Positions 1-8,341 of a stretch of DNA of 64,000 nt are shown in pieces (within the stretch, counting starts at the first letter, position 1; each line of letters opens with the position of its first letter). A program made the position numbers and the translations under genes. A model generated the notes under the pieces. It was not told the DNA's origin. It was given only the letters and a program-made list of their open reading frames with translations, and searched no databases. Source of the stretch: Roseobacter sp. SK209-2-6 (lineage in GTDB: Bacteria > Pseudomonadota > Alphaproteobacteria > Rhodobacterales > Rhodobacteraceae); NCBI RefSeq assembly GCF_000169455.1, contig NZ_AAYC01000002.1, positions 62,001 through 126,000 of the forward strand, given 5' to 3'.

Positions 1-1326
1 ATGAAAATCGCGATCGTCGATGATGAACAGGACATGCGGCAATCGATCAGCCAATGGCTGGCGCTGTCGGGGTACGACACCGAAACCTTTGCCAGCGCCG
101 AGGAAGCGCTGAAGGTTCTGGGGCCGGATTATCCGGGCATTGTCATCTCGGATATCAAGATGCCGGGCATGGATGGCATGCAGTTCCTGAAAAAGCTGAT
201 GGGATCCGACTCGGCGCTGCCGGTGATTATGATCACCGGCCATGGCGATGTCCCCATGGCAGTAGAGGCCATGCGGGTCGGGGCTTTTGACTTTCTGGAA
301 AAGCCTTTTAACCCAGATCGCATGTCCGAGCTGGCCAAACGGGCTACCGGCTCGCGTCGCCTAACTTTGGATAACCGGGCCCTGCGCCGGGAACTCTCGG
401 ATGGCGGTCAAATCATGAAGAAACTCATCGGTCTCAGCCCGGTGATGGACCGTCTGCGTGAGGATATTCTCGATCTGGGTCAGGCCGACGGCCATGTTCT
501 GATCGATGGGGAGACCGGCACGGGGAAAACCCTGGTGGCCCATGCGCTGCATGCGGTTGGTAGCCGGGCAGGTAAGAAATTTGTGCTGATCTCCTGTGCG
601 GCCCTAGAAGAAGAGGCCCTGTCCAAACGGCTCTTTGGCCCGATGCAGCCCGAAGACAGCCTGCTGCCTGCTTTGGAAGAAGCCCGTGGCGGCACCCTGG
701 TGCTGGAAGGGATTGAAGCCCTCAGCGAGGCGCTGCAGGCCAAGCTGCTAAGCGCGATCAATGAACAGGGTACGCCGGGGGAGACCCGGATCATCGCCAT
801 TTCCAACCTGCAGGAAGCGGGGAAAACCAGCGAGGACGTGCTGCGTTCAGATCTGTTCTACCGGCTTGCAGCCCTGCGGATCACGGTGCCGCCCCTGCGA
901 CAGCGCGGTGAGGATATCCTGACGCTCTTTACCCGGCTCTGCGAACAATTTGCCGAGGAATACGGCTGTGAGGCACCGCAAGTCTCTGCTCAGGAAGCCG
1001 CACAGCTCTTACAGGCGCCTTGGCCGGGCAACGTGCGTCAGCTGATCAATATCGCCGAGCGCGCGGTTTTGCAGGCGCGCCGCGGGTCGGGAACCATTGC
1101 CTCACTTCTGATGTCGGATCATGAGGAGATGCAGCCGGTGATGACCACCGAGGGCAAGCCGCTGAAAGAATATGTCGAAGCCTTTGAGCGCATGTTGATC
1201 GACAACACCATGCGTCGCCACAAAGGGTCGATCGCAAGCGTGATGGAAGAGCTCTGCCTGCCGCGCCGAACGCTCAATGAGAAGATGGCAAAATACGCCT
1301 TGCAGCGGTCCGACTATCTGGTCTGA
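1..1326 (+). CDS. dctD: DctD-like NtrC-family response regulator, degenerate AAA+ domain
   Basis: This is a cytoplasmic transcriptional regulator of the DctD/NtrC type, normally paired with a sensor kinase (DctB) for C4-dicarboxylate uptake. Visible parts are a receiver domain (about residues 1-120, phosphoacceptor D51 in VISDIKMPGMDG), an AAA+ domain with Walker A GETGTGKT (170-177), and a Fis-type helix-turn-helix at the C-terminus (about 395-436). The GAFTGA loop that contacts sigma-54 is absent: after KRLFG the chain runs straight into PMQPEDSLLP. The Walker B region reads GGTLVLEGI instead of the usual GGTLFLDEI. The protein may therefore not work with sigma-54 or hydrolyse ATP normally. 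The window begins exactly at this ATG, so a start a few codons upstream cannot be excluded. Family is certain; dctD as the name is likely rather than proven. Confidence 0.85.
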   Translation: MKIAIVDDEQDMRQSISQWLALSGYDTETFASAEEALKVLGPDYPGIVISDIKMPGMDGMQFLKKLMGSDSALPVIMITGHGDVPMAVEAMRVGAFDFLEKPFNPDRMSELAKRATGSRRLTLDNRALRRELSDGGQIMKKLIGLSPVMDRLREDILDLGQADGHVLIDGETGTGKTLVAHALHAVGSRAGKKFVLISCAALEEEALSKRLFGPMQPEDSLLPALEEARGGTLVLEGIEALSEALQAKLLSAINEQGTPGETRIIAISNLQEAGKTSEDVLRSDLFYRLAALRITVPPLRQRGEDILTLFTRLCEQFAEEYGCEAPQVSAQEAAQLLQAPWPGNVRQLINIAERAVLQARRGSGTIASLLMSDHEEMQPVMTTEGKPLKEYVEAFERMLIDNTMRRHKGSIASVMEELCLPRRTLNEKMAKYALQRSDYLV

Positions 1327-1354
1327 CCCTCGCCACATGTGCAGACACAGTCCT

Positions 1355-1385
1355 TCAGGGCGCCTTTGGCGCCCTGATGTGTTTC
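1355..1385 (+). terminator. Stem-loop after dctD-like gene
   Basis: A perfect 10-bp inverted repeat (TCAGGGCGCC and GGCGCCCTGA around a TTT loop, 1355-1377) lies about 30 bases after the stop codon. The following T-run is short and interrupted, so termination may be weak or assisted. Confidence 0.6.
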
Positions 1386-2063
1386 CGGTGACGCCTGAGC
1401 GACAGCCTTTGGAAAAAGGGGAGCGCTGCGGCAAGGGAATACTCTCGAACTTGTGCCTTATCTGATTCCTGGGGAGCCTTCTTCATCTGCGCGCGCGCGT
1501 TTCCCTGTTGGCATGGAGGGCGCTTAGGTGAAGAAGGATCTGGAATGCATAATTTTCGCCAAATTTTAACCTTTTGCCCTGCTAAGTGCCTTTGATTTTC
1601 ACGATTGGCTCTGCGCTATGACGAATGCCCATTGTCATTGTCGCGCTGCTGCCCTTATGGTGAGAATGTGGACAGGTGTCTAAAGTTCGGCACCCCTACT
1701 GATGAGTTTCGCTGCAACATGCTTTTGGCCGGCAAGATCCGAGAAAGCTGTGGCAGACCGATTGGCTCCGCTTTTGGCGGAGCAGTTTAGCGCCTCTTGG
1801 GACTGCTCTGCGGGAACGCAGCAGATAGACCCCCGAAGAGGGAAAAATGGCAGAGCCTGGATGAATCCAGCCTGCCGGAGAAGAAACGCGATGACGCGCG
1901 CGAGAGCGAAGAGCATGCAGGCACGAGGACCGGACGTTAGTTCCAGGGCCGTCTCCTGCTGCGCGCCGTCCCAGATCGCCCTGACAAGACACTCCCCCTT
2001 ACAAGCACGCCCCCCCGGAGACGGGAGGAGCAGGTTTGCGCAGGGCAGGTGCACCAAGGAAAC
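1386..2063 (+). other. Gene-free leader region upstream of rne
   Basis: About 680 bases without a credible gene separate the dctD-like terminator from RNase E. Small frames on both strands here have no codon-use or homology support. A long 5' leader is usual for rne, whose mRNA is autoregulated in several bacteria. It contains at least two overlapping hairpins (1765-1808). I could not identify a convincing promoter. Confidence 0.5.
1765..1808 (+). promoter_or_regulatory. Two mutually exclusive hairpins in the rne leader
   Basis: The first stem is GCTCCGC (1765-1771) with GCGGAGC (1777-1783). The second is GAGCAGT (1780-1786) with ACTGCTC (1802-1808). They share bases 1780-1783, so only one can form at a time. 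Such competing stems are typical of regulated leaders, but here this is only a prediction. Confidence 0.4.
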
Positions 2064-5000
2064 ATGGCAAAGAAGATGCTTATCGATGCCACCCACGCGG
2101 AAGAAACCCGCGTTGTGGTGGTTGATGGAAACAAGGTCGAGGAGTTCGATTTTGAATCCGAAAACAAACGCCAGCTCGCTGGCAACATTTATCTGGCAAA
2201 AGTAACACGGGTCGAACCCTCTCTGCAGGCGGCTTTTGTGGACTATGGCGGCAACCGTCATGGGTTTTTGGCCTTTTCTGAAATTCACCCTGACTACTAT
2301 CAGATCCCGGTTGCTGACCGCGAAGCTCTGATGGAAGAAGAGCGCGCCTATGCGGAAGCGATGCGCGCTCGCGACGATGAGGAGGATGCCAAATCCTCCA
2401 AACCCTCCCGTTCGCGTAGGGGTAAGGGATCACGCACCAAGGCGGCCAAGGTCTCTTCTGGCGATGTGGTCGAGACCAAAGAGGTTGAGGCACCAGAAGA
2501 GGTCGTCGAAACGCCGGTCGCAGGGGGTGGTGAAATCGCCGGGATGGAGACCATCGATCTGGTCGATGGCGAGAGCGACGAGGACAATGCCCTGGCAGAA
2601 GTGCCAGAGGGGTCTTCCCCCATGGAGCGTGTCGCGGAGACCCCTGTGGAAGAGCCCGAAGAGGCATCTGACGAAGCTGGTGCATCATCTGAAAAGGTTG
2701 CCGCCTCCGACGACGCTCCAGCGGAAACAGAAGAAGCTCCGGCAGCTGAAGCCCTGGCAGCTGCTGAGACTGCAGTAGACGAGGCCCCTGCTGAGGCAGC
2801 TGGCGAAGCTGAAACTGCTGATGTCGAAACCTCTGCAGAAGTGGCGCCGGAAGCTGAGGCCGCAGAAGCTGAGGCCGCTCCTGAGGCTGAGACAGCCGAA
2901 GCAGCAGAGGAGACCGTAGAAGACGCGGCATCCTCTGACAGTGAAGGCGATGACTCTGCGACCGCCTCTGCAGATGAGAGCGAAGAAGAAGAGACTTCCG
3001 CCAAAGGCAAGTCTGCTGATGCATCCTCCAAGGATGAGTCCATTGAATCCGTCGCGGATGAGGATGACAGCGAGGACATTCGCCCCCCTCGTAAACCCCG
3101 CGCGCGCCGTTACAAAATCCAGGAAGTGATCAAGGTGCGCCAGGTGCTTCTGGTGCAGGTCGTAAAAGAAGAGCGTGGCAACAAGGGTGCCGCCCTCACC
3201 ACCTATCTGTCGCTGGCCGGCCGTTACTGCGTGTTGATGCCCAATACCGCCCGTGGTGGTGGCATCTCCCGCAAGATCACCAATGTTGCCGACCGCAAGA
3301 AACTGAAAGATATCGCGACTGAACTGGACGTGCCTACGGGCGCGGGCCTCATCGTGCGCACCGCCGGTGCCAAGCGCACCAAAGCCGAGATCAAGCGCGA
3401 CTATGAATATCTGCAGCGGATGTGGGAACAGATCCGCGAGCTGACGCTCAAGAGCATCGCACCTGCCAAGATCTACGAAGAAGGCGACCTGATAAAACGT
3501 TCGATCCGCGACCTTTATAACCGTGAGATTGATGAGGTTCTGGTCGAGGGTGAGCGCGGCTACCGCATCGCCAAGGACTTCATGAAAATGATCATGCCGT
3601 CCCATGCAAAGAATGTGCGTCACTACCAGGATGCGCTGCCGCTCTTTGCCCGTTTCCAAGTCGAAAGCTACCTGGGTGGTATGTTCAATCCGACCGTGCA
3701 GCTGAAATCCGGCGGCTATATCGTGATTGGCGTGACCGAAGCTCTGGTGGCGATTGATGTGAACTCTGGCCGGGCCACCAAACAAGGCTCGATCGAGGAA
3801 ACCGCGCTCAATACTAACCTGGAGGCCGCCGAAGAGGTGGCACGCCAGTTGCGTCTGCGCGACCTTGCCGGTCTGATCGTGATCGACTTTATCGACATGG
3901 ATGAGCGTAAAAACAACGCCGCCGTCGAAAAGCGCATGAAAGACAAACTGAAGACCGATCGCGCCCGTATCCAAGTGGGCCGGATCTCTGGCTTTGGCCT
4001 GATGGAAATGTCGCGCCAGCGTCTGCGCCCCGGCATGATCGAGGCAACGACACAGCCTTGCACCCATTGCCATGGCACCGGTCTGATCCGGTCTGATGAC
4101 TCCATGGCTCTGTCGATCCTGCGTCAGATTGAGGAAGAGGGCACGCGCCGTCGTTCCCGTGAGGTGTTGGTGCGCTGCCCGGTGGCCATCGCCAACTACC
4201 TGATGAACCAGAAGCGCGAGCATATCGCTCAGATCGAAGCGCGCTACGGTTTGTCCGTGCGTATCGAAGGCGACATGCATCTGGTCAGCCCGGATTTCAC
4301 CATCGAGAAGTTCAAGACCGCCTCGCGCATCGTGCCTGTCGCCGAAGCGCCCGTGGTCTCTGTTGATACTTCGATCATGGACCAGGTTGATGCCGAAGAG
4401 AGCGAAGCAGAAGAGGCCGCCGCAGAGACCCCTGTTGCGACCGAGGAAAGTGAGGGCGAAGACAAGCCCAAGCGCAAACGCCGTCGTCGTCGCCGCCGGA
4501 AATCTGGTAACGGTGCTGAGGATGGGGCTGATGGTGAAGATCAGGCTGCTCAGGAGGGTGCTGCGGAATCTGATGATGCAGATGCCAGCGCCGAAGGTGA
4601 GACCAGCGAAGAAGACGCCAAGCCCGAGAAGAAAAGCCGCCGTCGCCGCACCCGTGGTGGACGTGGCCGCTCTAAGAAGGCAGACAATGCGGATACCGAA
4701 GAGGGCGCTGAGAAACCTGCCGAAGAGGGCGCTGAACCTGCTGATGCAAGCGCGGATGCGGATGCCGCCTCAGATGTCTCCACAAGCGATAAAACCGCTG
4801 ATGCAGAGGTGAAGGCCGAAGCAGAGGCCGCAACAGAGGCCACTGACACCGCCCCCCCGGTGGCAGTCGAAGCAGCAGCTGAACCGGAAGAAGCAGCGGA
4901 AGCGCCGGCGGAGACCCAGGTCGACGAAAGCGCGCCTGAAGCGGGTGAGGTTGCGCAAGCTCCTGGAGAAGAGCCAGCGCCTGAAGCTGAGGCGGAAGCC

Positions 5001-5321
5001 CCGGCGGAGGATGTCGCGCAGGAGACTGCTCCTTCTGAGGTGGTGGAAGAAGCAACCGCCGAAGAAGCGGAAGTCGCTGAGCCGGAATCTGTTGAAGCAG
5101 AACCTGTTGAGGCTGAGACAGAGACGGAAAACGCTGAAGAACCCGTCGCTGAAGAACCTGTGGCGGTGCTCGAAACGGCTACTGCGGAAGCAGAACCTGC
5201 AGCGGTCGTGGAGGAACAGCCCGCGCCAACACTCGAGCCAGAGCCGGAACTGGTCGCCGCGGAGCCGGAACCTGCCGCCCCCCCCAAGCCCAAGCGGCGC
5301 GGCTGGTGGTCGATGAGCTAA
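2064..5321 (+). CDS. rne: Ribonuclease E (RNase E/G family)
   Basis: This is the endoribonuclease at the centre of the RNA degradosome, cutting AU-rich single-stranded RNA and maturing rRNA and tRNA. The N-terminal S1 domain starts near residue 36 and is split by an insertion of roughly 250 Ala/Glu-rich residues (about 95-347) before resuming at RRYKIQEVIKVRQV. Catalytic aspartates are in AIDVNSG (about D565) and VIDFIDM (about D608), and the zinc-link is CTHCHGTG (about 666-673). The C-terminal tail is disordered, acidic and alanine-rich, with two arginine-rich patches (for example KRKRRRRRRRK) suited to RNA or partner binding. I chose the ATG at 2064 (MAKKMLIDATHAEE, the conserved start, with AAGGA just before) over an in-frame GTG at 2049. 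A terminator follows directly. Confidence 0.97.
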   Translation: MAKKMLIDATHAEETRVVVVDGNKVEEFDFESENKRQLAGNIYLAKVTRVEPSLQAAFVDYGGNRHGFLAFSEIHPDYYQIPVADREALMEEERAYAEAMRARDDEEDAKSSKPSRSRRGKGSRTKAAKVSSGDVVETKEVEAPEEVVETPVAGGGEIAGMETIDLVDGESDEDNALAEVPEGSSPMERVAETPVEEPEEASDEAGASSEKVAASDDAPAETEEAPAAEALAAAETAVDEAPAEAAGEAETADVETSAEVAPEAEAAEAEAAPEAETAEAAEETVEDAASSDSEGDDSATASADESEEEETSAKGKSADASSKDESIESVADEDDSEDIRPPRKPRARRYKIQEVIKVRQVLLVQVVKEERGNKGAALTTYLSLAGRYCVLMPNTARGGGISRKITNVADRKKLKDIATELDVPTGAGLIVRTAGAKRTKAEIKRDYEYLQRMWEQIRELTLKSIAPAKIYEEGDLIKRSIRDLYNREIDEVLVEGERGYRIAKDFMKMIMPSHAKNVRHYQDALPLFARFQVESYLGGMFNPTVQLKSGGYIVIGVTEALVAIDVNSGRATKQGSIEETALNTNLEAAEEVARQLRLRDLAGLIVIDFIDMDERKNNAAVEKRMKDKLKTDRARIQVGRISGFGLMEMSRQRLRPGMIEATTQPCTHCHGTGLIRSDDSMALSILRQIEEEGTRRRSREVLVRCPVAIANYLMNQKREHIAQIEARYGLSVRIEGDMHLVSPDFTIEKFKTASRIVPVAEAPVVSVDTSIMDQVDAEESEAEEAAAETPVATEESEGEDKPKRKRRRRRRRKSGNGAEDGADGEDQAAQEGAAESDDADASAEGETSEEDAKPEKKSRRRRTRGGRGRSKKADNADTEEGAEKPAEEGAEPADASADADAASDVSTSDKTADAEVKAEAEAATEATDTAPPVAVEAAAEPEEAAEAPAETQVDESAPEAGEVAQAPGEEPAPEAEAEAPAEDVAQETAPSEVVEEATAEEAEVAEPESVEAEPVEAETETENAEEPVAEEPVAVLETATAEAEPAAVVEEQPAPTLEPEPELVAAEPEPAAPPKPKRRGWWSMS

Positions 5322-5340
5322 ATTCATGATTTACAACAAG

Positions 5341-5368
5341 CAGGCGGTCCTATGGGCCGCCTGTTTTG
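5341..5368 (+). terminator. Rho-independent terminator of rne
   Basis: CAGGCGGTCC (5341-5350) and GGGCCGCCTG (5354-5363) form a 10-bp stem with one G-U pair and a TAT loop, followed by TTTT. It starts 20 bases after the rne stop codon. Confidence 0.85.
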
Positions 5369-5399
5369 ATTTTGGCACCACCAGAGCACAGGAGAGGCC

Positions 5400-5810
5400 A
5401 TGACAAGGATAGCCGTTACAGATCAGGCCCTGTTGGACGAGATCCTGGCCTGTGAAACCGCTGTCTGGCAGGCTTTGCAAAACGGCGACGCTGAGGCGGA
5501 TCTGGCGGCCCTGCATCCGGAATTCTTAGGCGTCTATCCAAGCGGTTTTTCTGGGCGGGAGGGCCATGCGGATCAACTGACAGATGGGCCGACGGTCGCG
5601 GATTTCTCCCTGTCCCAGGCGCGGTTGCTACAGCTCGGCCCGGATTGCCTGCTGCTGGCCTATCGGGCGGACTACCTGCGACCGGCGCGTGAAGCAGAGG
5701 AAGCGATGTTTGTCAGCTCCATCTGGCAGCGTAGTCCTGAGGGGTGGAAGAACATCTTTAGTCAGGACTGCGAGGCGCTACCGGAGGGCGCGCCAAATCC
5801 GCTTCCGTGA
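5400..5810 (+). CDS. SnoaL/DUF4440-like NTF2-fold protein
   Basis: A 136-residue cytoplasmic protein whose pattern fits the NTF2-like fold of DUF4440/SnoaL proteins: an N-terminal helix (LLDEILACETAVWQALQNGD), a central segment (HPEFLGVYPSGFSG), and a C-terminal strand ending SIWQRSPEGWKNIFSQDCE. Such proteins are small ligand-binding or isomerase-like domains whose substrate is usually unknown. AGGAG lies 6-7 bases before the ATG, which supports the start. It is transcribed alone, between the rne terminator and the convergent tusA-like gene. No catalytic residues can be assigned. Confidence 0.8.
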   Translation: MTRIAVTDQALLDEILACETAVWQALQNGDAEADLAALHPEFLGVYPSGFSGREGHADQLTDGPTVADFSLSQARLLQLGPDCLLLAYRADYLRPAREAEEAMFVSSIWQRSPEGWKNIFSQDCEALPEGAPNPLP

Positions 5811-5850
5811 GTCCAGAAGCGACCCCTGAGCGCGAAAGCGGCAAGAGGTG

Positions 5851-6084
5851 TCAACCGCCCTTGCGGATCCGATAGATCTGGTGGTTTTCGCCTTCGCTCT
5901 GATCCAGAAAAGCGTGGCCTGCTTCAACGCAGAAATGCGGGATATCGATCAGAGCTGCCGGATCATCCGCAAGAATTTGCAAGACATCACCGGGTCCTAG
6001 CGCTTGTAGCCGCTTGCGGGCCTTCAGGACAGGAAGAGGGCACAACAGCCCGATGGCATCAAGGGTGGCGTCAAAATCACTCAT
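5851..6084 (-). CDS. tusA: TusA-family sulfur carrier protein
   Basis: A small (77-residue) sulfur carrier of the TusA/SirA/YedF family. These proteins carry a persulfide on the cysteine of a CPxP motif and pass sulfur to tRNA thiolation, molybdopterin or sulfur oxidation. The signature is clear near the N-terminus (DAIGLLCPLPVLKARKRL). I chose the internal ATG at 6084 (MSDFDATLDAIG) rather than the longer frame from 6114, because family members begin about 10-12 residues before the CPxP motif. It is divergent from ccdA, about 95 bases away; pairing with a thiol-electron transporter is suggestive but not proof of a shared role. Confidence 0.88.
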   Translation of the reverse strand: MSDFDATLDAIGLLCPLPVLKARKRLQALGPGDVLQILADDPAALIDIPHFCVEAGHAFLDQSEGENHQIYRIRKGG

Positions 6085-6178
6085 AACCTGGGGAATAAGC
6101 CGGATGTCACGCACTGTCCACAGAGTTGTGACATGAAGGCCCCGTGACCTTTCTCCACCCTTGGGCTAAGTGAAAGAT

Positions 6179-6931
6179 ATGTTTGGAATCGAGATCATAG
6201 ATGCGGGGCTGCTCCCCGCCATGTTCGTGGCCCTTCTGGGCGGGGTGATCAGCTTTCTGTCTCCCTGCGTGTTGCCGATTGTGCCGCCTTATCTGGCCTA
6301 TATGAGTGGCGTCTCCCTGGGGGAGGCGCAGGGGACTGCAGCGGCGCGGCGCAAGGTAACGCTTTCAGCGCTCTTCTTTGTGATGGGGCTGTCGACGGTC
6401 TTTCTCCTTCTGGGTTTCACCGCTTCGGCCTTTGGGGCCTTTGTCCTGCAAAACCAAGAGCTTTTCGCCCAGGTATCCGGCGTGGTGGTCATTGTCTTTG
6501 GTCTGCATTTCCTCTCGGTCTTTCGGATCCCGATCCTGGACCGCGAGGCACGCGTGGATGCGGGCGATGCGGGTGGGTCCGTTGTCGGAGCCTATGTGCT
6601 GGGCTTGGCCTTTGCCTTTGGTTGGACGCCCTGCATCGGGCCACAACTGGGGGCGATCCTGTCTCTGGCGGCCTCTGAAGCCTCTGTGAGCCGCGGCACG
6701 CTCCTTCTGGGGGTCTATGCCCTTGGCCTGGGGGTTCCCTTCCTGCTGGCGGCGATCTTCCTCAACCGCTCGATGGTTGTGATGAACAAGCTCAAACGTC
6801 ACATGGGGCTGATCGAAAAGATCATGGGGGGGCTTTTGCTGATCGTCGGCCTGATGCTGGTGACCGGGCTCTTCTCGACCTTCTCCTGGTGGCTGCTAGA
6901 GGCTTTCCCCTTCCTCGCCACGCTTGGTTGA
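6179..6931 (+). CDS. ccdA: Cytochrome c biogenesis / thiol-disulfide transporter CcdA
   Basis: An inner-membrane protein of about 250 residues with six predicted transmembrane helices that moves electrons from cytoplasmic thioredoxin to periplasmic thiol proteins, mainly for cytochrome c maturation. The two hallmark segments are present: GGVISFLSPCVLPIVPPYL near the N-terminus and FAFGWTPCIGPQLGAIL in the middle, each holding one redox cysteine next to conserved prolines. I chose the ATG at 6179 (MFGIEIIDAG) over an in-frame GTG at 6170, since the GTG would add only three residues. A strong terminator follows at 6961. Confidence 0.93.
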   Translation: MFGIEIIDAGLLPAMFVALLGGVISFLSPCVLPIVPPYLAYMSGVSLGEAQGTAAARRKVTLSALFFVMGLSTVFLLLGFTASAFGAFVLQNQELFAQVSGVVVIVFGLHFLSVFRIPILDREARVDAGDAGGSVVGAYVLGLAFAFGWTPCIGPQLGAILSLAASEASVSRGTLLLGVYALGLGVPFLLAAIFLNRSMVVMNKLKRHMGLIEKIMGGLLLIVGLMLVTGLFSTFSWWLLEAFPFLATLG

Positions 6932-6960
6932 TCCTGCGCCTTAGGTGCCAACCGATTTCT

Positions 6961-6993
6961 AAAGCCTCTGTCGGTGACAGAGGCTTTTTCTTT
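6961..6993 (+). terminator. Rho-independent terminator of ccdA
   Basis: A perfect 12-bp stem (AAAGCCTCTGTC with GACAGAGGCTTT, loop GGT) is followed by TTCTTTT, starting 30 bases after the ccdA stop. Confidence 0.92.
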
Positions 6994-7054
6994 TGTCGCC
7001 TTACTCTTGTCCGAAATTCCACCTACACTCCGCCGCAAGAGGCAGGGTTGAATC

Positions 7055-8341
7055 ATGGATGCAAAGACGGGATCCCCGGAGAGACCGCGAGAGGTTTCAG
7101 AAGAGCTGCAAGCGTGCGGCACGTCGTCGGGCACCGTAAAGAACCGGCGAGTGTTTTATATCCCCGGTTTTGATCCCATTCATCCGCGCCGCTACCGCGA
7201 GCTTTATCGCAAAGAAAGTACTGCACAGGCCAAGATCTCTGGCTATGAGGTTGCACTGCATCCCAAGCGGTTGGACGGCCCCTATGGCTGGCATGTGAAA
7301 GCTGCAATCGATGGCGAAGAGGTCGAGAGCGATGTCCAGGTGCTCTACTGGGCCGACCTGGTGCGTGGTGGCATGGATCAGGGGATCCTGCAGACCTATC
7401 TGCAACTGATCCGCACCGCCTGGATCTATATTGCCAGCGGCGCATTACGGCGTCTGATGCGGTTGCGCAAGGGGCCGGTGATTGCAGCACTTTACCCGGT
7501 GGTTTTCTTGCTGGTGCAACTCCTTCTGGCGCTGGGTCTGGCCTGGGGGCTGGGGCAGGGGTTTGCTCTGCTGCATCCCACTCTTGCCTGGGGAGGGCTG
7601 TTGATCGTGCCCTTTGTCCTGCGTTGGTTCCAAAAGCAGGATGGCAAGTTCTTTGCCTATTACCTGATGCATGACTACGCCTATTCAGCGCAGCTGAATG
7701 GGGCGAACCCGCCGGAACTGGAGCAGCGACTTGTAGAGTTCCGTGGGGTGATTGCCAGGGCGCTGCAGGAAGATCTGGATGAGGTGCTGATTGTCGGGCA
7801 CAGCTCCGGTGCGCATTTGGCAGTTTCGATCCTGGCGGATCTGATCCGCGCAGGCCAAGTGCCAGAGAGGGGGGCAAAACTGGGCTTCCTGTCCCTGGGG
7901 CAGGTGGTTCCCATGGTCTCTTTCCTGCCAGCGGCGGATCGGTTGCGGGGGGATCTTTACTATCTCTCCACCAGAGAAGAGCTTTTCTGGTATGATGTGA
8001 CAGCCCCCGGTGATGGCTGTGCCTTTGCCCTCTGCGACCCTGTGGCTGTATCCGGAGTGGCACCGGACAATAAACGCTGGCCTGTGGTTGTTTCTGCCGC
8101 CTTTACCCAGACCCTCAGCCCCAGCCGCTGGGGGGAATTGCGCTGGCGCTTCTTTCGGCTGCATTTCCAGTATCTCTGTGCTTTTGACCGACCTGGGGAC
8201 TACGACTATTTTCGCATCACGGCAGGGCCTTTGACCTTGGCAGCACGCTACACCGGGCGAAGGGCCTCGGCCTCTCGGATTGATGTGCCGGTTTCAAAAT
8301 ACACCTCCCGCAGGAACGAAGGGGTAGGGGCGCTGGAATGA
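7055..8341 (+). CDS. Membrane-anchored alpha/beta-hydrolase-like protein
   Basis: A 428-residue protein of no named family that I recognise. A nucleophile elbow GHSSGA (S250) sits in the second half, preceded by the strand DEVLIVGHSSG, as in alpha/beta-hydrolases and lipases. The N-terminal part has the strand RRVFYIPGFDPIHP, which could supply the oxyanion-hole region. Residues of about 146-175 and 185-200 are strongly hydrophobic (VVFLLVQLLLALGLAWGLG), so the protein is probably held in the membrane by a helical hairpin, with the catalytic domain in the cytoplasm. Its last four bases overlap the start of the downstream P450 (ATGA), which indicates translational coupling and a joint function, perhaps on a lipid or ester substrate. 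Confidence 0.75.
   Translation: MDAKTGSPERPREVSEELQACGTSSGTVKNRRVFYIPGFDPIHPRRYRELYRKESTAQAKISGYEVALHPKRLDGPYGWHVKAAIDGEEVESDVQVLYWADLVRGGMDQGILQTYLQLIRTAWIYIASGALRRLMRLRKGPVIAALYPVVFLLVQLLLALGLAWGLGQGFALLHPTLAWGGLLIVPFVLRWFQKQDGKFFAYYLMHDYAYSAQLNGANPPELEQRLVEFRGVIARALQEDLDEVLIVGHSSGAHLAVSILADLIRAGQVPERGAKLGFLSLGQVVPMVSFLPAADRLRGDLYYLSTREELFWYDVTAPGDGCAFALCDPVAVSGVAPDNKRWPVVVSAAFTQTLSPSRWGELRWRFFRLHFQYLCAFDRPGDYDYFRITAGPLTLAARYTGRRASASRIDVPVSKYTSRRNEGVGALE

Noticed and set aside
2348-3079. A 243-codon Ser/Ala-rich minus-strand frame inside rne
   Set aside because: It is the antisense of the Ala/Glu-rich repeat region; low complexity and no ribosome site. Several further large antisense frames in rne are the same effect.
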